Source of the DNA: Liolophura sinensis
Taxonomy: Eukaryota > Mollusca > Polyplacophora > Chitonida > Chitonidae
Direction of reading: 5' to 3'
Assembly: GCF_032854445.1 (NCBI RefSeq)
Contig: NC_088300.1
Location: 17,203,191-17,267,190, forward strand
DNA length: 64,000 nucleotides
Part shown: piece by piece, positions 34,621 through 47,297 of the stretch
How the letters are laid out: the number at the start of each line of letters is the position of its first letter
Numbering within the stretch: position 1 is the stretch's first letter
Program-made: the position numbers and the translations under genes
The notes under the pieces: model-generated
What the model saw: only the letters and a program-made list of their open reading frames with translations
What the model was told of the DNA's origin: nothing
Database searches by the model: none

Positions 34621-35355
34621 GACCACTCCATGACCTGTAGGCCGTTACATGTGTCCGTTTGTCACTCAATGACCGTTTGTCAGTAAGCCTGTATACGTGT
34701 CTGTTTGATATTCCATGATCATCCTGCCAGTTGACCTGTACACGTGTCCGTTTGTCAACCCATGGCCACCTTGCCAGTAGACTAGTACACGTGCCTGTTT
34801 GTCACTGTATGACCGTCTATCTGTAGGCCGGTACACGTGTCTGTTTGATATTCCATGACTGTCCTGCCAGTAGACCGGAACACGTGTCTGTTTGTCACCC
34901 CATGATCGCTTGCCAGCAGACCAGTACACGTGTCTGTTTATCACTCCATGGTCATCTGTCTGTAAGCCGGTACACGTGTTTGTCTCTCATTTTATGTCTT
35001 GTCAGTCGACCGGCACACGTGTCCGTTTGTCACTCTGTGGTCCTCTGTAGGCCGATACACGTGTCTGTTTGTAACTTCATGACAGTCCTACCAGTAGACC
35101 GGCACACGTGGCTGTTCGTCACTCCATGACCGTCCTGCCAGTAAGCCTGTATATTTGTTTGTTTGTAGCTTCATGAACGTCCTGTCATTAGTCCGATACA
35201 TGTGTTTGTCACTCTGTGGCCGTCCTGTCAGCAGAGTACGCGAGTGTTTGTCAAGCAATGCCACTTCATCAGCCGCTATCCTTCTCAGTCCATGCCCATT
35301 TGTTACTCTGTTTCCGTTTGTCAGCCCATGTCCATTTTTTACTCCGTGACCTTTT
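34621..35355. repeat. 46/47-bp minisatellite (about 16 diverged copies)
   Basis: Each unit contains a TACACGTGTCTGTTTGTCAC-like core, then CCATGACCGTCCTGCCAGTAG. The CGTG core recurs at 34696, 34743, 34790, 34836 and 34883, so the period is 46-47. Most units keep CACGTG, a perfect E-box palindrome. Copies decay toward both ends, especially after about 35220. Confidence 0.93.
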
Positions 35356-37276
35356 CGAACTATATGTACGTGTTACACTCTTCACCGTCAAGCATTGGAT
35401 GCATGGAACAAACTAGTTAGTAAAAAGTTTCACTGCCTCTGTCACTGACATTCAAGGATTTGCTGACCAAGGGGAAAATAAAATTAACAAGAGCTGCATT
35501 CGAATCTCGGCTTAAGTTTTAAGATTTTAAGATTAACTTTACTCCTATACATGTACAATTATTCTCTATTCACCCTTGTGATATTTATTTTCTCCATCCA
35601 CTTTTCCTGACACGGTATGGCTACAACATCGCAGAACTGGCGTTTTGTTATAACCATGCATTCATCTATTTATTCATTCTGTTAATCATTCATTAATTCA
35701 TTCATCCACGTTCTAAACGGTATCATTCCCCCTTAAACGTTTAGAGCCACATGCTTATGGGTGGAACAATGGCGAACCTCAAAATGCAATGCCCGAACCA
35801 GCATTAATTTTATAATTCAAATCAAATGCAATCATAGACTCTTAAAGGAGAAGAAAATATCAAACAAATATCAATGTGTGCATTTCCTCGCAGGTGCATG
35901 CCATAAATAAAATTCTAACATGTACCTCAAGTTGATAAATTATAAACAAATTCAGCGCCAAAAGTCGTTGTGGACGACTCCATTTTGCCTAAGAACTAGA
36001 CCTGAAGTCTGCTGTGTTAGGAGGAGAATTGTTAGGAGGAGAAACCGCCGAAGTGCAGTTAGTAAATTTCCGACAGAACTCTTCTTCCTAGAAGGTAGCA
36101 AACAGTACAGTTCGTTTTCCGCTTGACGATCGGGAAACCGTAATGTTAGACGTAGGCTCCGAGTTTACACGAACAAGCCGGCAGTTTTAACGACTCTCAT
36201 TGGCTGAGCGGCAACACACACCCAGCATAAATTACAGGGGGATAAAGATTGAGGACACGATGGACTTAGTGATTTATGCCAGCTTTGCCGTTTTCAGGCT
36301 TTACGTGTATGGCGAGGAAAAATCGCAAAATTACGCAGCATGCACCACCAGATAGAAAAAATGTGCTCTTTTCAGCATATAATGCCATTTTTTAAAGTTT
36401 TGTTTTCCTTTAAGTTCACCAAGACAATACATCGACGTTTATAGAGAAAATAAAAAAAAAGCATCAACAGAGACACAGACGATTAATATTCATATCACCT
36501 TATTAACCATAGTACTTAGTACAAATAACCAGTAATTCAACAATGAGACAAAGCGACTAGAAACGATGATGTAGGGGAATGAACACAGTAGTTAGCGCTG
36601 GATTAGGCTCACCTGATACAAAGGTGTTCTTACAGAGTAAATAGAATGTTATGTTGTTTTTACTCAGTCTTATCTACCAATTCCGTGGTATATCCCCTGA
36701 CGTCAAAGGCAAAACTTAAGCAGAAATTTTAGTGGTATTAGTTACCATTGCTCGGATATTTGCTGCTTAAATTAAAAGCTCTACAGATTTAGGAATATTA
36801 TTATATGCTGCTGCCATCGTACATAATTATTGGGTAAACATTTAAGGCTAGCTGACAAATGCAAAACAGAAGCTTACAACAGGTAACGGTATTTGGAACC
36901 AGTCGACAATACAGATGGCATAAAATGGAGGAAAAACATAAATATAGGTAACATAACGGCGATTCGTCAAGCGTTTTGGTATGACCTGCTTTTAGCAACC
37001 GTACTGGAATAAAACTGTTATACCTAACAAGGTCAATATCATTCCAACATGGCTGACGTTAACTGTTCTGCGTTATTAGTGATGATGTAACGGACAATCC
37101 GTCTTCACGTGGCATTTGATGGGTGGATGGAAATTGCTAACTTCTTCCAGATGTTCTCCGTGCCTTGGACTAGAAAGTATTGCATCTCTACTGTTTGATA
37201 TTCAATGAGATTCTCCAGATTTTCAGATTTGGGGTGAGGCAGGAGGAGAGCGGATGTGTGAGGCGCTGTTCTGATG
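35356..37276. other. gene-poor region downstream of gene B
   Basis: Nothing gene-like was found. A 19-bp duplication (GTTAGGAGGAGAA type) lies near 36016-36045. I could not find a clear minus-strand AATAAA close to the gene B stop. Confidence 0.5.
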
Positions 37277-37614
37277 TCAACCAGGTTCACAGCAGCACGT
37301 TAGCCCCGCTTTGACGTCGCACTGATACTCATACGGGAGTCCTCTCGTCACCCCTAATCCTTCACACTCGGGCTTCTCTGAACAGAAACACATCCCGGGA
37401 GTTAATGGAGGGGGGCCTGCCGGGGCTGCCACGGCCCCACCTCCAGCCGCTTGTAACATCTCTGTTTCTGGAGCTTCACTTGGTTCCGGGGGCTCGTACT
37501 CTGGGTGAGCTGGGTTCAACCATGGGAACCTGTAACGAGGCGTCGTGACAGGAAAAGGACTTGGTGTTGTTGACGGAAAGTCCCGCAAACCTACGAGGTG
37601 GGGACCGCAAAGAT
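37277..37614 (-). CDS. gene B terminal exon: cysteine module
   Basis: The acceptor (TTCATTTTTCCCAAG) ends at 37615 and the exon opens in phase 1, so a G from the upstream exon completes D and gives D-L-C-G. The exon encodes 112 residues including that D: a Pro/Thr-rich stretch, a Pro/Glu-rich segment (residues 33-55), an Ala/Gly/Pro linker and the cysteine module C-F-C-x5-C-x14-C-x7-CCC, ending in TGA. It carries eight cysteines, as in gene A. The phase, the opening D-x-C-G and the 14-residue spacing with Tyr at position 11 and Gln at 14 are shared with gene A, so the two exons are homologous. The best upstream partner is the donor AACG|GTAAGT at 39776. Confidence 0.78.
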
Positions 37615-38287
37615 CTTGGGAAAAATGAAGAGTAAATAAATGGCAGATATACTGACAACAAATATACAATGCAGATAGTATTTTGCCTGAACTAGTCGAT
37701 GACTCTGCAGTGTGTGTGTGAACTTCCTCTTTGTTGTACGAGAACAGATATACCAAAACAGTGAAGTTTTACAGAAAAAGAACAAGAGAATTTTAGAGCT
37801 AAGTGGGGTTGTGCCCCTTGGTTCCTATTTTTTGTACATGGTTAGCAATGATCACTTCTAGAAATTTGGACATGTAGAAGAATAGCTACGCTATGTGCGA
37901 CCCACAACAATACACGGAAATTCACTTAAATTTAACAACTGCCTTTCTCTCCAAGCTAATGATCATTGTATTCCATTGAACAGAATCTTTGTATTACCAG
38001 CGTGTTATTTGTGGCCATTTTATATATTACAACGAAAACATTAACGTTCAGACATGTTAAGGTTGCATGTTGTTTTATTCTCAAGAAACACTTTTGCCTG
38101 TTTACAAAGGACAACTTGACTGATCGTGCTTAACCCATTCAGCAATTACATCGTTTATATCATCATGGTATTTTTTAACAAGTAATACGACATACCCACC
38201 ATTGCACACAAATAAATATTAGACACATCAACATTATCAATAAAATTTTAAAATTACACTTGACTCATCTAGAAAATTTTGAATAAT

Positions 38288-38343
38288 ATTTTTTATTTGA
38301 TTGGTGTTTTACGCCATACCCAAGAACATTTCACTTATACAAG
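38288..38343 (-). mobile_element. SINE tail fragment at the edge of a minisatellite
   Basis: TTTTTATTTGATTGGTGTTTTACGCC, then AAGAACATTTCACTTATAC, is a reverse SINE tail. It is cut where the 33-bp tandem repeat begins, inside the proposed gene B intron. Confidence 0.8.
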
Positions 38344-39405
38344 CATTCAGGTGGGAGGAGGTGGTGTGTCACTTGGTTAAGAAGGAGGAAGTGGTGGGGT
38401 GTGATTTGGTTAATAATGAAGAAGTTGTTGTGTGTGACTTGGTTAATGAGAAGGAAGTGTCGGTGTATGACGTGGTTAATAAGGAGGAAGTGGCGGTGTG
38501 TGATTTGGTTTAAAAAAGGAAGTGGAGGTGGATGACTTGGTTAATATGGAACAAGTGGTGGTGTGTCACTTGCTTAACAAGGAACAGCTGGTGGTGTGGG
38601 ATGTGGTTAATAAGGAGGAAGTGTGTGACTTGGGTATGTGGTTAATAAGGAGATGGTGTGTGACTTGGGTACATGATGGTGTGTTACTTGGGTACGTGGT
38701 GGTGTGTGACTTGGGTACGTGGTGGTGTGTGACTTGGGTACGTGGTGGCGTGTAACTTGGTCAATAAGCAGGAAGTGGTGGTGTGTGACTTGGTTAAAAA
38801 GGAAGAAGTGGCGGTGTGTGACTTGAGAAATAAGTAGGAAGTGGCGGTGTGTGACTTGAGAAATAAGTAGGAAGTGGTGGTGTTTGACTTGGTTAAGAAG
38901 AAGGAAGTGGTGGTGTGTGACTTGGTTACGAAGGAGGAAGTTTTGGTTTGTGACTTGTTTAATAAGGAGGAGTGGTGGTGTGTGACTTGGGTACGTGGTG
39001 GTGTGTTACTTGGGTAAGTGGTGGTGTGTGACTTGGGTACGTGGTGGTGTGTTACTTGGGTAAGTGGTGGTGTGTGACTTGGGTACGTGGTGGTGTGTTA
39101 CTTGGGTAAGTGGTGGTGTGCGACTTGAGTACGTGGTGGTGTGTGACTTGGGTACGTGGTGGTGTGTGACTTGGGTACTTGGTGGTGTGTGACTTGGGTA
39201 AGTGGTGGTGTGTTACATGGGTAAGTGGTGGTGTGTTACTTGGGTGCGTGGTGGTGTGTGACTTGGGTACGTGGTGGTGTGTAACTTGGGTACTTGGTGG
39301 TGTGTGACTTGGGTACGTGGTGGTGTGTGATTTGGGTAAGTGGTGGTATTTGAGTTGGTTAACAAAAAGGAAGTGGAGGTGAGTAACTTGGTTAATAAGG
39401 GAAAA
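38344..39405. repeat. 33-bp to 23-bp minisatellite in the gene B intron
   Basis: The left part uses 33-bp units (GACTTGGTTAATAAGGAGGA plus AGTGGTGGTGTGT). The right part uses 23-bp units (GACTTGGGTACGTGGTGGTGTGT), which look like the same unit after a 10-bp deletion; a few 33-bp units return at the far right. The 33-bp form is 11 codons, so the + strand shows open frames of an 11-residue repeat around V-x-D-L-V-N-x-E-E-V. The frames break where the 23-bp form starts, so I do not call a gene. Confidence 0.95.
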
Positions 39406-39776
39406 GTGGTGATCAATGAGAAATGGTGATGTGTGTCTTACTTAATACATGGGAAGAGATGGTGTGTGCCTTGATTAATAAGTGGGGAACAGATAGAGGT
39501 AATGGGTGTGAGTGACTTGATGCTGTGAGTGTTCCGTGGTGGTGTGGGTTGTGAAGCACTGGTAAGGGAGGTGAAGATGTGCACGTGGATTACATATAAA
39601 TCAGTGAATGTAAAATTTTGCATGGCAATACATATTCATAATATGGATAAGCGTGATATGAAGCGTGTTAAAGTTGAAAGGTTATGCGTGAGATGGAAAT
39701 GCTAAGAGAAGTTAGTTTTTGTAAAGTGTTGCAATGGCAATTCTTGACTCTTACAAAGACTACGCAAGCAACTTAC

Positions 39777-41983
39777 CGTTAAGCTGTCCAAACGGAGATG
39801 CAGTTGTTATATTGCTGTTAGCTGTAGGCATCACATCCTGTGTGGAATTGTTCCAGAGGTGTTGTTGTGTTGTAAGGATATGAAATCTGGACGTCCATCC
39901 CTGCCGCAGTGTTATAGTTTTGTGTTGTAATCCCTGGATTCGGCAGTGACTGCCCATCTGGTCCAACCAATGGCGGTGCCATTAAGCCGTCAACGGTTGA
40001 GTTTGCAATAGTTTGAGGTGTGCCATGTGGATCACGTGTTGCCGGGGATCCACCGGATGTTGTGACACCAACATTGGTAATCCTAGTATTATACTGAAGA
40101 GAACTTTTTCTTTGTCTTAGCGTAGTGAACAACAAACCTAAACCGTCTGTTGTCGCTTTTAGAGCGGAGTTTGCATTTCGGTCGGCTGTAGTCGCTCTAC
40201 TGTCAGAATTAGTTATCTTCTGTTGCACGGTAGGGGGTATGTTTGATTGTGGTCTGGTCAAATCCTGAGCCGTCAGTGCGACAGTGTACAAACCATCAGC
40301 AGAAATTGCCAAAGGACTTGTTTTTCCGCTGAATTTTTCTTGAACTGTGGTCTTTGGAACAGGGGACGCCTGTAGCGTAAAAGACGGAGTCTGAAGGGAT
40401 GCTGTACTGGCCCATTGGCTATGTACTTGATCCAGTGATGCTTCACCTGGGGTGTTTACTGTTGAAGTTGACGCAAATTGTGTACGTTTAGGGGGTGAAG
40501 TTGGCTGAATGGCATCTTGAGTATTGGCCTTGCTGGGGACGTCAAGGTACCCAGTATACACAAACATGACTTTCGACTTTGAAGAATCAACAACTGGAAC
40601 GGTATTTTGATTTTGGTTTTGGTCTGTCAATACAACTATGCTGTTAGCTGTCTGGGAGCCGGGTGTTTCAACTGTCTGGCCATTTTGTGAGTCTGCGGTC
40701 ACTGCTTTGATACTGTTGGCTGTAGCTGGTACGATCACATCAGCGATGTATACACTAGTATGCTGCGATCCAGGCGGGGCAGTCACAAGTTCCTTATTCA
40801 CGGGACGGTCACTGACCGCGATGCCATTATTGGCAAGTGTCTGTACGTTTTCAACATCTGGTGAGTTAACCGCAGCGTAAAAGGAAGGGACGTTACCCGG
40901 GCTACCTCTGCTTTCCCAGCCGACAGCTTCACTTGTAAATTGACTGTTCATACGGCTTGTTGTTCCTAAACCAGTTCCCCGCTGAACGTTTGTGACTTCG
41001 CCAGTTGACACACCTGCACCATCTGGCACTTGGCTGGATCTCAAAAGTGGTTCCTGTTGCGGCAATGCGCCACCTTTTCCCAGACCATTCTGTTCTTGTT
41101 TCACAGCCGAACCCCCGGACACTGAAACACTTAGACCGGTATTCCTGGCCCCTGGAACTATGCCTGCCTTCACGCGTCTTGCACTTGTCGATTGCGGTCT
41201 GGATCCGCTCTGTCTGGCATTAAAATCATTCTCTTGCTCCTGGACAAGTGCACCTTGAGACGCGGGTCCAACGGAAATGGGTTGGGCATCCCGGCTTAAT
41301 CCACTATCTCCTGCCTCATGTCTGACATGAGTGGAATTCACACTTACTCTGATACTGCCACCCACTACATTTCCATTCCTGTCTCCGTATTCCTGCGTAA
41401 GAAGATCACCGGTTTCTGCTCGAAGTACAACAGCTCTGCCCGTGTCACCTGGTTCTCCACCGTTCACTTCAGTTGGGTCACGACGTACACTAGCAGATTC
41501 GCTTGGTGGCACTGTAGTTGCAGAGGAAATCACAGGCAAAACACCCACAGAATTCCCACCAGGAGAGGTTCCGGTGCCCGGAAGGGTTGCTGCGCCATAT
41601 CCGCTATTCTTTCCTGAAAATGGCGGTGTTCTGCTTAGCCAACGGTTTTCGTTCGGTACCACGTACATCCATCTGTACTTCGTCCCTAGTTCTCCATTTG
41701 TGATTGGTGGTGCAGGGTTTGTGGTACCCGGCCTTTTTGTCGAATGAACCTGCGCGGACCTGGCAGGAGAAACGTTAAGTATTGACCCCCCGCGCACTCT
41801 CAAATACGACAGAATAGGGATAAACCCTCTTTTTCCAGAAAGCAGGTTCCTCATCTGGGCTTTGATCATGGCCCTTGTAGCGCTTGACATCTGGCCTGGT
41901 GTGGTGATCGGAACTTGACCCACTACCCCGGGCAGTACACAGACCACAACGAGGCATCCTAACAATCCAACCCGAACTGGCAT
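39777..41983 (-). CDS. gene B main exon: long secreted Ser/Thr/Gln/Asn-rich protein
   Basis: An acceptor (TCCTGTCTTTCAG) ends at 41991 and the ATG at 41983 follows 7 nt into the exon. The first 22 residues are a clear signal peptide (core L-L-G-C-L-V-V-V-C-V-L, small residues G-V-V-G before Q). The following about 700 residues are hydrophilic, rich in Ser, Thr, Gln, Asn, Gly, Pro and Val, free of Cys and without a known domain. The frame meets TAA at 39818-39820 (721 aa). A strong donor AACG|GTAAGT lies at 39777/39776, reachable in phase 1 only from a neighbouring frame that is open over the last 60 nt. The only Cys after the signal peptide falls in the six residues before the TAA. Both points suggest a 1-nt indel near 39840 (sequence error or real frameshift). 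If so, the protein continues into the terminal exon at 37614. Confidence 0.8.
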
Positions 41984-42035
41984 GGCGCTTCTGAAAGACA
42001 GGAAATAAAGTTTATATTTATTATATGTTTTTTTC

Positions 42036-42360
42036 CTTTTTAACGCCGTACTCAAGAGTGTATTACATATATGATGGTTTATTTATTTATTTGATTGTTG
42101 TTTCACGCCATGCTCAAGAATATTTTACTTTTACGACGGCGTCCAGCATTATGGTGGAAGGAAATCTGGTAAAGCCCGGGGACAAACTCACGACCATCCG
42201 CAGGTTGCTGAGAGACCTTCCCACTTAAGGCCGGAAAGGAAGCCAGCATGAGCTGGACTCACGGCAATGGTTAGCTTTAAAGGTGAACGCAAATCAGAGG
42301 GCAAAACCATCGACATTTTGTAAGTTACTGACAGACTTTCCCACATGTGACGTACAGATA
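42036..42360 (-). mobile_element. nested SINE fragments in the gene B 5' intron
   Basis: A short tail piece (TTTTAACGCCGTACTCAAGAG, 42036-42065) is followed by a longer reverse copy (ATTTATTTATTTGATTGTTGTTTCACGCC to about 42260). A further degenerate block with AAAACCATCGAC and CTGACAGACTTTCCCACATG lies at about 42296-42360. Confidence 0.8.
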
Positions 42361-45300
42361 TGTATAACATACTTGTGGTAGGCAATGGCCATGATCAATC
42401 ATTGTCACCAAGGCCCTAACAGTCAAAGCAAAAGAAGTTTATAAGGAACTGGTGTGGTTATTAGTAGCAGTAGTTTGTAGCTAATTGTGTAGAGGTGTGC
42501 CATTAAGGAATTCACACTGATCCTTCTCAGATGCATATGCACACGTGTATTCTATATGCATGTCTCAACATGCACGCTCTCAGTGAGCTGCCAAACCACA
42601 AAGGGTACCAAAAGGAAACATGCTTTACATAACAAACCTTCAGGACATATATAGATACATCTACAATCATCTCCATGTAACGAATGTATCTAATGCTCAG
42701 TTTGATATAAATGGGCAAGCCGCCTGTTAAATATGACCTTTTAAAGCTTTCTATTGTAAGCTAATTTGACCAAGACATAAAGGGTCAAAATTGTTAAAAA
42801 GAACCTATCGTCAGCTGTTTCTCAATCCCCGTTGTGTCTATCATTTCTGTTAAATGATGAAAAAGCCACGAGGGGGGAATGTCTTTAGTTCTCTGGGAAA
42901 TAGCTCTCATGCATGAACGGATACATAAAAAATGTCACTGATTTTTAAAATGTCACTAAAATCATATAATAAAGTTACCTATCACCAGATGAACTTTAAA
43001 TTCGGTCAGGCAGTTCAAAAATATAACAAAGCACCCATGGTGAATACATTTAAACGGGTAAGCAAATAAAAAGCCGAATGTAAATAGACTGTCAGCAGTG
43101 TCTAATAGTATGCAAATCTCGTTTGAGGTCAATTATGAATTGCTATCTGTCTGGCTGAGACTGGCCGAGGTTCGGTTTTCCAGATAGGCTAGTAATTAGA
43201 GTTGACACATGAATGGCTAAGAGCGACTGGCCGACAAATGGCGTCATTTCACTTGTGATACACTGTCTGTCATGTCAATTTATATCAAAAAGCTCAAATT
43301 TGGCTTTTTTGTAATAAAACTGGTTTTATGACATATGGAATTATTGATAGAAATAAATGCTGGCTAAAATAGGCAAAAGGCGAAAAAATAAAATCGTCAG
43401 TCTGCATAAATCATAAATCTGCATCTGCATGACAATTATTTCAAATTTTGTTGAACTTGGCAGCAGGCAAGTTTTAAAAATGTCAGTTTGAACTTGTGAT
43501 TATTCCGGACTGTGCGTAGGAAATAGACATAAACGTACTGACATCTATGTAAAACTATTTATATAACGCCTAATTGGATTTATTGTACTTCATCCGTGTA
43601 AAATGTTTAGGGAAGGGTCAAATCGAAACAGGCGAATACACACTGGCTCTAAGGTCCAACTGCTGGGAATCTTTTTTTTTATTAAATAGGTAATTCTGCT
43701 GAATTCTTTTTAAAGCATATCATGTCTATTATATATATTTAAATAGATGCAATGTGGTCTTTATATCATACATATATATATATACATGTAATTTGTAGGT
43801 AGGGCATAATTGTGTCAATTAGCAGTGTTCATGGATGATCAGACACAGCATTTCAGGTATGTCCGTCAATTTATGCACGTCTGGTAAAGTTAAACAGGGC
43901 ACATGTCCTCGGTTATAACTTCTCGTAGGAGAGCTGGTCAAGAAAATAACAGGAAAAACACTTTTGGGTGTTTTAAGGACATTAGCTGCCTTTTTCATGT
44001 ATCCCCATGTAAGTAGGGGCAATCGCTATCTCATCTGACACACCATTTTGACAAAACCATCGCTGAGCCAGTGAATGAATGATTATGACTCATTGTATAA
44101 TTGTAGCAGTATCATGGTGATCTGGTCAATTTGGTAGCAAGTTCGAATCCATGATAGTCTAGATAGCTGCGATTTTAAGTCAGCGGATGAGTCAGATTCC
44201 TGGCACCAATTTATTTCTGGAACTTGTTTCTTCCAAAGCACACACTTCGACAATACCTACTCAAATTACAATAGCAGTAAATGCTTCAGTGAAATGTTTA
44301 TTTATGCATGCAGATATATCAAAGACAAGGAGTTAACGAAATTATTCTCAGCAATCGTAGGGTGCAAAAGGTAGCATAAACCTGTGATTCACGAATAATC
44401 TGGGGATATCTACTCAAAAGTTGGAACTGCGCGGATTGTACCTCTGTGCCCATTTGTGCTGTAAAACTGAACAGGTCTGCCGTGGAAAACATAAAGTCAC
44501 CTTTTGGCTTAAACTTACAATGCCCAACAAAAAAACCAATAAGATATATAATTAAGACGTACAGCAATAATACTATAACACTTCTTGCTCACAAAGCAAA
44601 ATTTTTTATGGCGATTTCGATTAACTTAAAATGGTGTTGACATAGGACTAGTGGCATGTATTTGTCTGCATTTTTTCTTACATATGTCGCTAATGAGAAT
44701 AATGTTTATTTGTTCAAGTTTCAGTCTCCGGTTTATATAGTTTGATACTTCATTGGCACATTAGGTAATGAATAATTCTTGGTATATACAAACACACAAA
44801 ATAGACAAGCGGATTTTCAGTAAAGCTGACACTTTACTGAACCTTATAAAAGAAATGTGTAATTTTTGTATTTTCTGCACAACATTCCGTGGGTCATACT
44901 ATAAGGCATATAGCAAAGAACTGATCAATGCGTCGAAACAGACCTCCGTATACCAGCCTTTATAAAATAAGAACGTTCCAGGTCAATAATCGCAAGGGCA
45001 ATTCCCAATACGTATAACACAAACCCCCAAAGAACTAAGAACCAAAATAGGACGGAATCATACAAACAGAAGCAGTCAACAGTTTTTAATGATGTTGGAA
45101 AGACGCAAGGTATGTTCTAGGCGAATGAGTGAAGTGAGTATTCAAATCGTGTCCCGTCCTAGAATATAAGGATAAATAATAAAATATGTCTCTCAGTTGC
45201 GCTTTGCCTGCAAGTGTTCATATATCCAACGTGGCGATCTAATTCAACAATATGAATATGAATATGAATATACAAATGTTTTCTTGGCAGGCTCAACAAT

Positions 45301-46620
45301 TACCGATCACAAGAAAACCAATGAACAAAAAACAATTCTAACTTCAACAAACACTTTTAGTACAATGGGATGTTGAACTGTCAATGTCTGACGTGCATGC
45401 TGTCCCATGTATTTTAGCACCCACATCTATGGATTTAACTTGGCAAATATGACTAGTGTTTGTCCAGACGTAACTTTTGCAAACATCTGGCATGAGTCAA
45501 GGGAATACCATAAGCCTAGATTTAAAACGTGTATTAAATACTGTCTCTTCGACACTGTATACATACAAAGATTCATATACTTAAAACGTTTGTGACATGT
45601 GAGATAACAATAAGTGTCTCCAATTGTCGATGGTATCTTAAAATCATAGAGCCTGTATAAAAGTTTCACATAAAATGTCTGTTTCAGATTCTACGTTTCC
45701 TTTGCCATTGGTAAACTGATATTTTCACATGAGACTAACGCCATTTGTTAGCACAGAAACCCCACAATACAGAACAAAAACATGCCTACACCGAATAAGG
45801 CCGGAAATCTTGCTGTGGAAATGACCTCTGGAAACTGACGGTCATCTTTTGGCGTGTTGGCCAGACATCAACTGTATTCAGTTAAGAGGAACAAGTCTTA
45901 ATCACTTTGAGGACGACACAACTTATAAGGGCACAAGACTTTTGAGTACAAGGGCTTAGGATCTGCCTCAGTAAACTACAACAGTTGATGATAATTTTGC
46001 TCCGATATCTTTCACAAGATGCAACAAGAGGAAGGTGCACTGTATCTGTTTGCCGTAGCTATTTCACAAAGTCGTGACGCTGACACAGTTATTTTTGTCG
46101 TCACCGCCGACCACAGCTGAAGATGCTATGCTATTCAAGTATAAGCGATTTATGATGGGAAACTGAAGGAAAATGAATAAGCCATCTAACTCACCGTAGG
46201 AAGGTGTCTGTCCGGGACTAACACCACATGTGTCTCGCTAACGTAAGGACTCTAACCTCCTGTGTTGTCATAGTTCGGGAGTGACCATAAACTTGAACGC
46301 TGTGTGAGTTACCTTAATACGGTGTGATGCCAGCCTAGTGGGGCTAAATTGTGTTTCTCCCACTGTGTCTGTCTTTAGGCCTCTCAACGCGTACATCTAA
46401 ACCAGTCCCGTGAACTTCGCGCCTCTCCTAGGGGCAGACAGCTGATAAACTGAACTGGAATATTTTCACGGAAACATGCACGCATCATTTTATTATACAG
46501 AAATAATTAAACACATCAGCGCTACCTACTGAAATGAACCGTAAACGGCATTTTTTTCGGCGATTCTATCATGGACCAATGCCATTCCTCGATTTAAAAC
46601 TACCCTCTAGATCACGGGAA
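42361..46620. other. proposed gene B first intron
   Basis: No exon or gene is supported. It contains a short TATA-rich stretch near 43765-43785 and a small GAATAT repeat at about 45250. If the promoter at 46.7 kb is right, this is intronic. Confidence 0.4.
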
Positions 46621-46628
46621 AGACTTAC

Positions 46629-46719
46629 CTGGCCCTAAAACTCACCAGAGGCTTTCGGTAATTAGACTTTTTAAAAAAAGAACGAATAATATACCATTGA
46701 TCACGACGCTGCATTTATA
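46629..46719 (-). promoter_or_regulatory. candidate gene B promoter and non-coding first exon
   Basis: On the minus strand TATAAA is at 46719-46714. About 85 nt further a strong donor, GGCCAG|GTAAGTCT, falls at 46629/46628, so a non-coding exon of roughly 46690-46629 would splice to the acceptor at 41991. An alternative donor CTG|GTGAGT lies slightly upstream of it. Gene C has the same donor context CCAG|GTAAGTCT. The pairing over 4.6 kb is inferred. Confidence 0.35.
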
Positions 46720-47207
46720 CGACATAAGGCGAATCCCCACGGTCGAATGACTGCTGATCTAACGAACTATACACGGACAGGTTAACTTGTTATTACTGGA
46801 TCACTCCCACAATTTCGGCTATTGTTCTATGTTCCAAACTCGTTTATAATAAAATCATGAATAACTAACTTTCATAATCTGGATGTAAATCCGAGGAATT
46901 TAGCAGTAGACAAACGTCATTGTTTGTATTATCTTATTTTCCATATCAAATTAGACATACAGCTGTAGGCTATCTCAAAATTGAACATAAATCTTCCCTG
47001 GAGTGTACTATATAATGCAAATGCATGTATGACCGGACTTACTGTTGTACTTTTTTACTATTGTTCACGTTATTACTTCCAGAGAGACTACGTTATCGTT
47101 ACTAATTCTAATTGATATTTTTGACTTAATTTTCAGTCAACATTCTCTATTGAGACATAGTATGAAATGTTATTTATCATTTCTATAACATAACAACTAT
47201 ATAACAT

Positions 47208-47211
<4 letters not shown>

Positions 47212-47293
<82 letters not shown>
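47212..47293. repeat. (TA)n tract, about 40 units
   Basis: An almost pure TA dinucleotide run. Similar tracts lie at 47903-47988 and 52865-52927. Confidence 0.98.

Positions 47294-47297
<4 letters not shown>

Noticed and set aside
38301-38755. Plus-strand 11-residue repeat protein
   Set aside because: The frame follows the 33-bp unit and collapses when the unit becomes 23 bp. The start lies in a SINE tail and the region fits an intron of gene B.
40638-41747. Plus-strand open frames opposite gene B
   Set aside because: Shadows of the long gene B frame. They have no signals of their own and their composition mirrors the complementary codons.
44109-44160. tRNA-like GGTAGCAAGTTCGAATCC
   Set aside because: Only a B-box-like motif is present, without an A box or foldable arms.
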